Assembly: GCA_024689605.1 (NCBI GenBank)
Contig: JAILDD010000203.1
Coordinates: forward strand, 1 to 13,482
DNA length: 13,482 nucleotides
Direction of reading: 5' to 3'
DNA from: Lachnospiraceae bacterium
GTDB lineage: Bacteria > Bacillota_A > Clostridia > Lachnospirales > Lachnospiraceae
The notes beneath the pieces were generated by a model, which was not told the DNA's origin, did not search any database, and saw only the letters and a program-made list of their open reading frames with translations. The position numbers were made by a program, and so were the translations under genes. The first letter of the stretch is position 1; each line of letters begins with the position of its first letter. Positions 1 to 7,631 of this stretch are shown here, piece by piece.

Positions 1-99
1 GCCGTCAGTGGGATTCTGTACCGTAACGCCTGCACCGGCATTAGGATTCTGTGTAGTTACCCCTACGCCATCTGCAGGATTCTGATTGGTCACGCCCAC
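1..99 (-). repeat. 33-bp tandem repeat inside the kinase gene
   Basis: Three in-frame 33-bp units (1-33, 34-66, 67-99) encode 11-residue repeats of the form xGVTxQNPxxG. The array may continue past the left edge. The units share the ATTCTG core (Gln-Asn on the coding strand) but differ at third and variable positions, so they are older than, or under different selection from, the adjacent 18-bp array. Confidence 0.85.
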
Positions 100-1194
100 A
101 TTTTCAGCATCGGACTGAGACGCAGGAATCGTCTGTGATGCAGGGATTGTCTGTGATGCCGGAATATTCTGAGACGCAGGAATTGTCTGAGACGCGGGTA
201 TTGTCTGAGATGCAGGTATCGTCTGTGACGCGGGAATATTCTGAGACGCAGGTATAGGCTGAGCCACGGTTGTCTGGCGAACCTGAAGTTCCTCTGTTCT
301 CTCCTTTTCAGCCTCTTCCCTTGAGATCAGCATAGCGTTCTTAAATGCAAGCATACTCTGGAAACGCTCCTGAGGCTGCACATTCATAGCCATCATAATA
401 GCTTCTTCAGCATCCTTGGTGATCACAGCGCCTAATCTGCTGGGAGGAACAAGCTCATCCTCCTCCATACGGTCTATGCTGTCAGGGGGACGCTTGCCCG
501 TCAGGGCATAGTAAAAAGTAGCACCAAGTGCGTAAATGTCAGTAAAAGGTCCCTGCTTTCCGTGTCTTGTGTACTGTTCCTTGGGGGCAAAACCGTGCTT
601 AAGTACCACGTCAAGAGAACGGCTCTTGTCACCAAGTGAGTACCTGGCTGCGCCGAAATCCAGCAGCTTTACACCGCCGTCTTTAGTAATATAAATATTA
701 TCAGGGGTTACATCACGGTGCACGATTCCCTTGGAATGTACTGCACCCAGAGCGTCCATGATAGGAATAAGTATCTTAGCGGTCTCTTCCCAGTCAAGCT
801 TTCCGCCATGCTCACGGATATATACATCAAAGCTTGTTCCTTCGACAAAATCCATTACGAAGTAAGCCGTGCCGTTTTCCTCGAAATAAGTATGTATACG
901 GACTATATTTTCATTTCCGATGAACTGCGCAAGGGTCTGAGCCTCATCCAGGAAGCGGTCCTTACCATAGTCAAAACTTGTTCCACGCTCTCCGGTAAAA
1001 GGAAGAACCGTAGTACCCTGCCTGGTAGCCATGGTGTCCGGGAAAAATTCCTTTACGGCAACCTTATTGCCCGACTTATGGTCAGATGCGGCATAAGTAA
1101 TACCAAAACCACCCTGTCCCAGTACTTTTTCTACAATATACTGTCCCGCAAGCACTGTTCCTTCCGGTAACGCCATGGGAAATTTCTCGCTCAT
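1..1194 (-). CDS. Ser/Thr protein kinase with C-terminal tandem repeats (3' end outside window)
   Basis: This is a Hanks-type Ser/Thr protein kinase; 398 residues are visible and the C-terminus lies beyond the left edge. The ATG at 1194 is preceded by an AAGGGGG-type ribosome binding site. The N-lobe has the glycine loop GQGGFG (26-31) and the ATP lysine in VAVK (K48). The catalytic loop is HRDVTPDN (159-166), with D161 and N166 present, and DFG is at 179-181. The lysine usual two residues after the catalytic Asp is Thr163, a variant found in a group of bacterial kinases, so activity is likely. The kinase fold ends near residue 300. After a short charged helix come eight IPASQT-like hexapeptides (residues about 313-360) and three GVTxQNPxxG-like units running to the window edge, which suggest a flexible linker. 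No PASTA or membrane segment is visible, but the missing end could hold one. The substrate is unknown. It lies downstream of the 1293-2309 gene on the same strand. Confidence 0.93.
   Translation of the reverse strand, partial: MSEKFPMALPEGTVLAGQYIVEKVLGQGGFGITYAASDHKSGNKVAVKEFFPDTMATRQGTTVLPFTGERGTSFDYGKDRFLDEAQTLAQFIGNENIVRIHTYFEENGTAYFVMDFVEGTSFDVYIREHGGKLDWEETAKILIPIMDALGAVHSKGIVHRDVTPDNIYITKDGGVKLLDFGAARYSLGDKSRSLDVVLKHGFAPKEQYTRHGKQGPFTDIYALGATFYYALTGKRPPDSIDRMEEDELVPPSRLGAVITKDAEEAIMMAMNVQPQERFQSMLAFKNAMLISREEAEKERTEELQVRQTTVAQPIPASQNIPASQTIPASQTIPASQTIPASQNIPASQTIPASQTIPASQSDAENVGVTNQNPADGVGVTTQNPNAGAGVTVQNPTDG
115..258 (-). repeat. 18-bp tandem repeat, eight copies, inside the kinase gene
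   Basis: Eight contiguous 18-bp units start at 115, 133, 151, 169, 187, 205, 223 and 241. Each encodes a hexapeptide IPASQT or IPASQN; the unit transcribed first, at 241-258, is a variant edge. Units differ only by a few mostly silent changes, as expected of an array that grows and shrinks by slippage or recombination. Ser and Thr in every unit make it a possible phosphorylation target; that is inference. Confidence 0.92.
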
Positions 1195-1266
1195 AAAAAG
1201 CCCCCTTCTTTTCTAAAATTATTTTATTACAGTCCGTATTTAGACCTGATTATTGACCCAACTTTA

Positions 1267-1295
1267 ATTATATAATAAACTTACAAATTTATCTA
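1267..1295 (-). promoter_or_regulatory. possible promoter of the kinase gene
   Basis: On the minus strand TAGATA (1290-1295) and a perfect TATAAT (1267-1272) are 17 bases apart, about 70 bases before the kinase start. The -35 box is only 4/6 and overlaps the stop codon of the upstream gene, so the kinase may have its own start of transcription as well as read-through. Confidence 0.45.
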
Positions 1296-2309
1296 CTGCC
1301 TGCCTCCGGTCAGCAGATCATTCATAAACGGAAACAGTTCATCCAGAAGCCGCAGGTTCGCCAGATCACCTCTGGATATGAGCTTTCCTTCCATAAACGC
1401 CCCCTGGAAAGTCTTTCGTCCATCGGTTATCTCGTTTAATACAGCCGTTTCCATTGTAAGCTCCATATCGGGATTTACCGCCTCACCGTACCCTATGACA
1501 AGCTCAGCCCCTTCTATCCTGATGGTAAGAGCCTTGGATGCATCCTTAAGTGCGATCTTGTACTTAAGATCAGTTCCGCTCTTTGCCCTGAAATGTTTCT
1601 GAAAAAGATCCGGTATCCTTTCGCTGTCCTTCCCGCCGTCATCAAGCTTGTTCTTGAACAGGTCTGCCAGGAGACGGATATCCTCCTTCTGCTTTTCCAC
1701 ATATTTCTCGTCAGAGGCATATTCGGAAAGACGGTCAGTCTCATCCTGGGTATATGTGGTGTTAAGGGTTCTGTATACAACCTGTCTCACCACACCGTGA
1801 CTGGTGGGCAGACTCTTTACCCTACGGCTTACGGCACGGTAGATATCACCCGCCGTATCCTCTATCAGTTTTTTATATGCCTCATTGCTTTCCAGCTCTG
1901 CTGCTTCAGGCGCATAGCCCGAGATTCCCTGGCAGGTAAGTCCCCCCAGAGATATCCAGGCATTTATCAGATCCAGCTCCCCTTCCTTTTCCCCATAGGT
2001 AGTGGACATGACCACCGGGGCCATGTACAGGGAAGCGACCTTTTCCTTGTCACCATAGAGCCAGCACGCATCCAGGAAGCTCGCCATATATCCGCCGCAG
2101 CCATGCCATTCCACAGTGGACGCAAGGATTATTCCGTCCGCTTCCTTTAAGGTCTGGGGCAGCTTTGTCATCTCGTTTTTATGCTCGAAAAGATCAAAAC
2201 GTTCAACCTTGACATTGAGCTCGCGGAAAACCGTCACCATCTGCTTGATAACAGTAAGTGACGGATCACCGATCAACCCTCTTCCACCGTAATAAATATT
2301 TATCTTCAC
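1293..2309 (-). CDS. flavodoxin-fold NAD(P)H oxidoreductase fused to an SCP2-like domain
   Basis: This 338-residue protein has two parts. Residues 1-165 resemble the NADPH-dependent FMN reductase/flavodoxin-like fold: a first beta strand MKINIYYGGRG, a second-strand segment ADGIILAST (57-65), and WHGCGGYMASFLD (68-80), which matches the FMN-binding loop and following helix of that family. Residues about 232-335 resemble an SCP2 sterol-carrier-type lipid-binding domain (LKYKIALKD, LTIRIEGAEL, and a C-terminal stretch with GAFMEGKLISRGD). A charged helical linker joins them. The start codon is GTG at 2309, chosen because GGGGAGGG lies about 7 bases upstream. Cytoplasmic; no signal or membrane segment. 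Its substrate and redox partner cannot be told. It follows the rhomboid gene by about 120 bases and precedes the kinase by about 100, all on one strand. The SCP2 assignment is from overall pattern and less certain than the flavodoxin part. Confidence 0.82.
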   Translation of the reverse strand: MKINIYYGGRGLIGDPSLTVIKQMVTVFRELNVKVERFDLFEHKNEMTKLPQTLKEADGIILASTVEWHGCGGYMASFLDACWLYGDKEKVASLYMAPVVMSTTYGEKEGELDLINAWISLGGLTCQGISGYAPEAAELESNEAYKKLIEDTAGDIYRAVSRRVKSLPTSHGVVRQVVYRTLNTTYTQDETDRLSEYASDEKYVEKQKEDIRLLADLFKNKLDDGGKDSERIPDLFQKHFRAKSGTDLKYKIALKDASKALTIRIEGAELVIGYGEAVNPDMELTMETAVLNEITDGRKTFQGAFMEGKLISRGDLANLRLLDELFPFMNDLLTGGRQ

Positions 2310-2339
2310 AGATTTCCCTCCCCTTGTTTGCTTACTAAG

Positions 2340-2354
2340 ATTTGCTTTGCAAAT
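2340..2354. repeat. short inverted repeat between rhomboid and oxidoreductase genes
   Basis: ATTTGC TTT GCAAAT is a perfect 6-bp stem with a 3-base loop in the 121-base gap 2310-2430. No T-run follows on either strand, so it is not a clear terminator. It could be a regulator site or chance. The rest of the gap shows no convincing promoter. Confidence 0.3.
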
Positions 2355-2430
2355 AGTGCGCTGCTATCGCCCAATCCACTCTTTAGTACACCCTCAGCTG
2401 TAAATGCTCCGAGCAGTCCCGAATAGTTAT

Positions 2431-3540
2431 TTACTTTCTTACTTTCCTGCCATCCACCAGACTCATTATGATAAGTATAATCCCCTCCAATATGAATCCC
2501 GCCACAAACCCGCCAAGGTGTGCGGCAAAATCAACAGTCGATCCATCAGGCGTGCTCACAGGGATAAACAGCAATGCCACAGCTATAACCACCCTTATTA
2601 CAGCTTCTTTACGCCTCATGTATCCTAACATCATTATCCCGGCTATAACGCCGCCGGTGAGACCGTATATCGCTCCCGATGCACCTAATGAAGTATATAG
2701 AATCCCTGCATTTGTATGATACCACACGGAAAAAATCCCGCCGGCTATCAGTGACACAAAATAAACCACCGTATAGGCTATACGCCCCGACATCTTTTCC
2801 AGCGCAGAGCCTGCCGCATAGAGGACGATCATATTATTAACTATGTGTGCAACCGAACCATGCAGAAAGCCGTAGGTCAGAAACCGGTACCATTCCAAAG
2901 GCTTTCCTATTATATCATTTGTCAGCACATAGGCATCTTTGTTCACAACACCGGTTATCTGTAAAATGTACATAACCACATTTGCTATGATCAGACCGAA
3001 CGTAAGCCAGTTCACCGTCGAATTATCATATGCCGGCTTAACCGCATTATTCCTTCTTCTCTGCTGAGTGACAGGAACGGGGGTAACAGGTTCCCTCTTC
3101 ATTTCCGCCTCAGCCTGTACGGTTTCAGCGATTCCCATGTCAAATCCCGACTCCGCAAGAAGAATCTCAAGTTTCCCCCGAAGTCCGTAAAAATCCTCGG
3201 CACTCCACTCCGGCACTATAAGATCTGTGGCCGCCGTATCGATATACCATTCATTTTCTTTCCTGCTGTCGCAGCGCTGCACTATGTATGCGGAATCAGC
3301 ACAGATCACCCGCAGGAAATGTACATCCTTATCCTTGCCATAGCTTAGCCGTTCCTTTAAATACGCAACATAACCGTCCATCTGGGCATCACTGCTGACA
3401 GTAGCCCTTTCATCAAAGAAACACAGCACATTGATATAATAGTTTTCTTCCATTACGAAAGACGCATACCGCAGGTCCTGGGAAAGCATATAATTTTTAT
3501 AACCCATTCCGTTTAAAAGGGCCCTGATACTACTCACCAT
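2431..3540 (-). CDS. rhomboid family intramembrane serine protease with extra N-terminal domain
   Basis: The C-terminal half (residues about 175-362) is a rhomboid protease, which cleaves substrates inside the membrane with a Ser-His dyad. The nucleophile is Ser288 in GASGAIYGL, the partner is His341 in AAHLGGFVAG, and the second-helix signature shows as H227, H232 and N236 (LHGSVAHIVNN). Six or so hydrophobic helices are visible. Residues 1-165 form a soluble domain I do not recognise, with alternating beta/alpha character, ending in a basic linker (QRRRNN, 160-165) before the first membrane helix, consistent with a cytoplasmic N-terminus. The ATG at 3540 lies 6 bases after the stop of the EAL gene; GGAGG sits 17 bases before it, inside that gene, which suggests translational coupling. 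All catalytic residues are present, so it should be active. The substrate is unknown; the neighbouring membrane EAL proteins are candidates by position only. Confidence 0.93.
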   Translation of the reverse strand: MVSSIRALLNGMGYKNYMLSQDLRYASFVMEENYYINVLCFFDERATVSSDAQMDGYVAYLKERLSYGKDKDVHFLRVICADSAYIVQRCDSRKENEWYIDTAATDLIVPEWSAEDFYGLRGKLEILLAESGFDMGIAETVQAEAEMKREPVTPVPVTQQRRRNNAVKPAYDNSTVNWLTFGLIIANVVMYILQITGVVNKDAYVLTNDIIGKPLEWYRFLTYGFLHGSVAHIVNNMIVLYAAGSALEKMSGRIAYTVVYFVSLIAGGIFSVWYHTNAGILYTSLGASGAIYGLTGGVIAGIMMLGYMRRKEAVIRVVIAVALLFIPVSTPDGSTVDFAAHLGGFVAGFILEGIILIIMSLVDGRKVRK

Positions 3541-3546
3541 CGCAGT

Positions 3547-5481
3547 TTACTCGCACACCTCCGGCAGCTTGAAAGATTTAAGATATTTCACAAACTCCTC
3601 ACCGTTTACGGGTTTTGAGAAATAATACCCCTGGAAATAATCACATCCCAGATCCAAAAGCCTCTTTATCTGTTCCTCATTTTCCACACCCTCCTGCACC
3701 ACCTTGAGCTTAAGCTCCTTGGCAAGCCTGTATGTGTTTTCAAGAGTAACCTTAGCCTTTTCGTTTTTCTCTGCTGACCAGAGTATGGACTTGTCGATCT
3801 TCATCACCGTAAAAGGCACGTGATATAGATAAGAAATATTCGAATATCCCGTACCGTAATCATCCAGTGACAGATCTATGCCGCGCAGATAAAAATTCTT
3901 CATATTTCTTATGAAATTGTCCATCTCACTGGTAGTTGCGGTCTCCGTTATCTCGAAATTGATCTGCTTGGGCTTTATGCCGTATTCTTTCATTATGCCT
4001 TCAAATTCCTCGGCCATCTTCCGCTGGGCACACTGTATTGGCGAAAGGTTTACTTCTATGTACTCTATACCTTTCTTGTCCAGCTCATTATCCCTGTAGA
4101 ATTCACATACTTTACGGAACACGATCTCTCCGATCTGCAGTATGTAGCCCTCGTTCTCTGCCATCTTTATCATATCTTCCGGCGGCATAAAACCGTATTC
4201 CGGATCGAACAGCCTGATAAGAGCCTCTGCTGCCATGATCCTTTTCTCAGCAGTGGAATATATGGGCTGGTAATATACCTGAAAAGTATTTTCCGCCAGT
4301 GCCCTCTTTATAGCCTCCAGCATGCGCTTTCCCTTGTTGTCTATCAGCAGTTTTTCTACACCGTTTTCAGAATCAAGGCGTCCTTTTGCATTTATATAAG
4401 CCTTTAGAAAATCGGAAAAAACGTCATAATCCTTTAACTGCTCCGGTGCAGACAGGCTCACAACATCAGCTGTCAGGATAGCTTCAGTAATAGCCGGAGA
4501 CCATACCTTTTCAAAACGAGCCACTACGGTCTGCTTAAGTTTTTCCGCTTCTTCTTTTGTAAGTTCCGATGTTTTAAAAACCAGAATGCTGTTGTCCGCA
4601 CGATAAACCGTTCCCTTATAGCCTAGCCCCATCAGGTAATTGGTTATGAGCCTCATAAAGCTCTCAGCATTATCAAAACCTAAGGACTCTGCCAGCACCT
4701 TATAATCCAGCACCTTTATTATGGTCAGATGGAATTTCTTCTTTAACAGATAATCTTCCCTGGTAAACTCATGCAGATAGTTTTTTCGCATGGCACCGGA
4801 CATATCGAACAGTTCCTCGGGCCGCAGAACTTCAAAGAACAAGTCAACCAGTACCAGTGACACCACAAATCCCTGAAAACGCATCGTATTTATGAAATAC
4901 TGGCCTGCCGTTATCAGCATTATGATAAGGGTAGAAACAGCCACATGCCCCGTAACCTGTTTATTGATCTGCTTCCAGTACCTTACGGACACAACCGCAA
5001 TGATCAGCATGTAATATGCCACCATCACCAATACATAGCCTTGCGAAAAAGGTCTCGAGCGCAGTTCAAACAGACTCAGTCCCTGATTCGCCGATATCAC
5101 ATTTACTGCTATTGCCGCAACAAGAGTAACAGCCGAAGGCATATATATCCAGATAAGCCATTTTTGTGATACCCGCCTGTCTATCTTGATAAGGCTTATA
5201 AAATATAGCGCACTCATAGTCAGAAGGAATATGCACAAAAACATATACACCGTATTCATAACATACCCGCCCACACTGGGACTCGCATTCACTTCTGCAT
5301 TCATTTCTGCATCTATTACAGCAGTGGTCATTCCAAACACTGTTACTCCCAGCTGGGTGATCATCAGATAATAGAATGCCTTATAGGCCATGATCCCTAT
5401 ACGCCGCTTATTCTTGAAGCAGGCGAGGAGCACTATTTCCATGGCAAGTGCCACTATGTCAAAGTATATATTAACATTCAT
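3547..5481 (-). CDS. membrane cyclic-di-GMP phosphodiesterase (degenerate GGDEF, intact EAL)
   Basis: This 644-residue protein probably hydrolyses cyclic di-GMP to pGpG. Residues 1-220 contain about seven hydrophobic segments and look like a membrane sensor. Residues about 235-370 correspond to a GGDEF fold in which the signature is replaced by RADNSI (294-299), so it cannot be a cyclase; such domains can bind GTP and control the EAL. Residues about 385-635 are an EAL domain with the expected ligands: E419 in EAL, N478 (VNLSP), E510 (FEITET), D540-D541 (DDYGTGYS), K561 (MKIDK), E597 (QEGVE) and Q617 (QGYYFSKP). All are present, so an active enzyme is likely. The ATG overlaps the TGA of the upstream dead paralogue as ATGA (5478-5481), with GGAGGG upstream inside that gene, so the two are translationally coupled. 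The rhomboid gene follows 6 bases later. Confidence 0.93.
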   Translation of the reverse strand: MNVNIYFDIVALAMEIVLLACFKNKRRIGIMAYKAFYYLMITQLGVTVFGMTTAVIDAEMNAEVNASPSVGGYVMNTVYMFLCIFLLTMSALYFISLIKIDRRVSQKWLIWIYMPSAVTLVAAIAVNVISANQGLSLFELRSRPFSQGYVLVMVAYYMLIIAVVSVRYWKQINKQVTGHVAVSTLIIMLITAGQYFINTMRFQGFVVSLVLVDLFFEVLRPEELFDMSGAMRKNYLHEFTREDYLLKKKFHLTIIKVLDYKVLAESLGFDNAESFMRLITNYLMGLGYKGTVYRADNSILVFKTSELTKEEAEKLKQTVVARFEKVWSPAITEAILTADVVSLSAPEQLKDYDVFSDFLKAYINAKGRLDSENGVEKLLIDNKGKRMLEAIKRALAENTFQVYYQPIYSTAEKRIMAAEALIRLFDPEYGFMPPEDMIKMAENEGYILQIGEIVFRKVCEFYRDNELDKKGIEYIEVNLSPIQCAQRKMAEEFEGIMKEYGIKPKQINFEITETATTSEMDNFIRNMKNFYLRGIDLSLDDYGTGYSNISYLYHVPFTVMKIDKSILWSAEKNEKAKVTLENTYRLAKELKLKVVQEGVENEEQIKRLLDLGCDYFQGYYFSKPVNGEEFVKYLKSFKLPEVCE

Positions 5482-7436
5482 GTCGCTTCGCCTTTCCCTC
5501 CAGTTCCAGGCTCATTGCCCGCTGTGTCCCCGCCGCTTTCGTTACTGTCAGCCAGTACCCTTATAAATCCCTGCTCATCCAGCTGTTCAAAGAAATAACC
5601 GCCGGTTGCATAATCGCAGTCCGTACTCTCTATCATGGAATAGAATTCTGCATCATTTATCCCGCTTACCATAGTCTTCATATTAAGATGATGGGCCAGA
5701 TCCATGGCAGACTCCATAGCCAGTTTTGCACTCTTATTGCTGACTGCATCTGCCACAACCCTGCGGTTTATGCTTATCACGTCTATAGGCATATCATAGA
5801 TTGTCGAAATATCCGTATATCCGCCGCCATATTCTTCCAGGCAGAACCGTCCGCCCATTTCATCCAGATGCTTTATGGTCCTGCGAAAGCTTTCAGTCGC
5901 ATTGGCAAGAGTAGATTCGGACATCATTATATAAACCCGGTTCTTGTCTATGCCATTTTTTTCCATATAGTCAAACATTCCGGCCAAAAGGTTATAATGC
6001 ATGGTCATGGTAGGATAAACCCTGATACCTACAAAATCCACGCCCGCTTCCTGCAGTCTGTTTTCCTTAATGAAAACTGCAGTTTTTTCAAAAAGTATAT
6101 TTGCCACATGCATGATATAGCCGCCGCTTTCCGCGAAATGGAATATCTCATCATCATAAACATAGCCGGTGGCTTCATCAAAGAAACGCACGGTGGCGAT
6201 CAGGCCCGATACCTTTTTCCGGCCCAGGGAATATACGGGAGTATAGCGCATCTCCAGCGTCTTTTTCTCTATCGCCCTGGAAAGCGCCACCGTAATCTGA
6301 TGGTCCCTCTCTATATCCTTGATCTCCAGATCCCTGGCCGTATAAACAGATTTTGTTTTCTCACGGTCATGGAACTGCCTCAGCACAGAATAGAACACGG
6401 GCTCTGCCTTAACATCCTCCGGAAGCCTCAGACTCAGTATGCTTACGGAAAGCAGCTCGTCCCTCCCGAATATTCTCCACGGTCTCTCAAACCGTATGCG
6501 GATATCGGCAATTATCTTGTCTATCTGACCGGGTACCGGATCCGTAACCTCTATGGCAAATTCCGCCCTGTCAATGTGGTATATGTTTGTACCGGCACCC
6601 ACAGTATTCAAAAACTCCACAAATTCCGCAACCAGCTCCGGATCATTTTCCATTCCGGTATGCTCTGCATAATCATCTACGTAAATGCAAATAAAACGAA
6701 AATCCCTGCCTGACAGGTAATACGAATGGATCATGTCCTCAAAAGCATGCCTGCTGAAGACCGACATTTCCGGATCCAGATTTTCTCTCGGATTCTGTAT
6801 CGTAAGGAAGAATACCAGCGTGACTATCGCTATTGAAACCGTCTCAATGGCTGAATTTGGAATAAACAGCTGCAGGATAACCGATACCACCGAAAAGGCC
6901 AGACCGGACATAACGATTATGACCTTTCGTATGGAGATTTCCCGCCTGTTGATGACTGTCTGATATACCACACCCATAAGATATACCGCAGTAACCGCAT
7001 ATACTATCGCAATATATTTTCCCCTGTGGTACTCTCCCATTTCATCGTAGTAATATATCCAATGAAACCAGGGGTTCAGCATTATAATAGCCTCGGCAAC
7101 AATAGTCGGGAACAGTATCGCAGCTCTCTGCGGTTTATTCAGGGACCTCCAGGCCCTTATGTGGCTGAGTATATAAAGATAGAAACATATGCCGGCTATA
7201 ATGTGCAGGACATAATAAAGGAAACTCATGACATCCATGACAGCCACGGCATTAGGGATGTGGTACATCTCCGCCATATCACCGCACAGCATGGAAAAGG
7301 CCGTAAAGCAGTTGCTCAGGATAAAGGCGATAAAAAACATGTTCTGCTTGTTTTTTACCCGGCTTAACCTGAACAGGTTATACAATATGAACAGCGATAT
7401 CAAAAGCGCTGACATTGAAAAACATATTGAAAGCAT
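5478..7436 (-). CDS. membrane EAL-domain protein, catalytically dead
   Basis: A 652-residue paralogue of the two other EAL proteins. Residues 1-215 carry about seven hydrophobic segments with the loop motif GEYHRG (134-139). The GGDEF region begins NLDPEMSVFSRH and its signature is reduced to DRAEF (289-293). The EAL region (about 380-630) aligns along its length with the paralogues, but nearly every ligand is lost: EAL becomes I413-A-T, the VNLSP Asn becomes R472, the first Glu of EITE becomes M504, DD becomes E534-E535, the Lys becomes S555, the EGVE Glu becomes S591 and the QGY Gln becomes T611. The frame is intact over nearly 2 kb, so the protein is kept; it cannot hydrolyse cyclic di-GMP by the known mechanism and is more likely a regulator, partner or non-c-di-GMP sensor. 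First gene of the operon; a strong promoter lies 45-73 bases upstream. Its ribosome binding site is weak (GGGGAT, 15 bases away). Confidence 0.9.
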   Translation of the reverse strand: MLSICFSMSALLISLFILYNLFRLSRVKNKQNMFFIAFILSNCFTAFSMLCGDMAEMYHIPNAVAVMDVMSFLYYVLHIIAGICFYLYILSHIRAWRSLNKPQRAAILFPTIVAEAIIMLNPWFHWIYYYDEMGEYHRGKYIAIVYAVTAVYLMGVVYQTVINRREISIRKVIIVMSGLAFSVVSVILQLFIPNSAIETVSIAIVTLVFFLTIQNPRENLDPEMSVFSRHAFEDMIHSYYLSGRDFRFICIYVDDYAEHTGMENDPELVAEFVEFLNTVGAGTNIYHIDRAEFAIEVTDPVPGQIDKIIADIRIRFERPWRIFGRDELLSVSILSLRLPEDVKAEPVFYSVLRQFHDREKTKSVYTARDLEIKDIERDHQITVALSRAIEKKTLEMRYTPVYSLGRKKVSGLIATVRFFDEATGYVYDDEIFHFAESGGYIMHVANILFEKTAVFIKENRLQEAGVDFVGIRVYPTMTMHYNLLAGMFDYMEKNGIDKNRVYIMMSESTLANATESFRRTIKHLDEMGGRFCLEEYGGGYTDISTIYDMPIDVISINRRVVADAVSNKSAKLAMESAMDLAHHLNMKTMVSGINDAEFYSMIESTDCDYATGGYFFEQLDEQGFIRVLADSNESGGDTAGNEPGTGGKGEAT

Positions 7437-7480
7437 TTTTGTTTACATAATCCCCGTCAAAAGACAAAAATCCAGATTAA

Positions 7481-7509
7481 ATTTTATCATTAAAGCCCCA
7501 TTCTTTCAA
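7481..7509 (-). promoter_or_regulatory. sigma-A promoter of the leftward EAL-EAL-rhomboid operon
   Basis: On the minus strand TTGAAA (7504-7509), a 17-base spacer and TAAAAT (7481-7486) make a 5/6 plus 5/6 match at ideal spacing. Transcription would start near 7474, giving a leader of about 38 bases before the ATG at 7436. Confidence 0.75.
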
Positions 7510-7516
7510 GAAAACC

Positions 7517-7545
7517 TTTTCCTGGAGATAGAATAATGATATAAT
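7517..7545 (+). promoter_or_regulatory. extended -10 promoter of the rightward EAL gene
   Basis: TGATATAAT (7537-7545) is a perfect -10 box with the extended TG element. The -35 position (TTTTCC, 7517-7522) is poor, as is usual for extended -10 promoters. Expected start near 7552. The leftward promoter lies at 7481-7509, its -35 box about 8 bases from this one, so one bound regulator could touch both. Confidence 0.65.
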
Positions 7546-7550
7546 GCAGA

Positions 7551-7631
7551 CAGGGTATCCACCCTGATCCGGCGAGGGGGAAATGCAGCTTAGCGTAACA
7601 CTTTATTGGGGGTAACTTAAGAGTCCGGATG
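7551..7631 (+). promoter_or_regulatory. structured leader of the rightward EAL gene
   Basis: The predicted 5' leader begins with a perfect hairpin, CAGGGT (7551-7556), loop ATCC, ACCCTG (7561-7566). Next to it ATCCGG (7567-7572) is complementary to CCGGAT (7625-7630), which includes the first two bases of the ATG start. The only purine-rich ribosome binding site, GGGGG (7608-7612), is 16 bases from the start. The leader could thus fold to hide the start codon. No known riboswitch consensus was recognised. Structure is inferred by eye. Confidence 0.4.

Noticed and set aside
1..258. Regular repeats that might suggest a CRISPR array
   Set aside because: Units are contiguous without spacers, 18 or 33 bp, and keep an open reading frame in the kinase gene; they are protein-coding tandem repeats.
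718..1170. Open frame on the plus strand opposite the kinase
   Set aside because: The kinase frame on the minus strand carries all catalytic motifs; the opposite frame has no recognisable domain or ribosome binding site.
5688..6713. Long 341-residue open frame on the plus strand opposite the dead EAL gene
   Set aside because: It is the antisense of a conserved coding region, has no ribosome binding site and reads as composition-driven His/Tyr/Ile-rich sequence.
7551..7628. A c-di-GMP riboswitch (class I or II) before the EAL gene
   Set aside because: The conserved internal motifs and loop-receptor elements of either class were not recognisable; only simple hairpins are seen.
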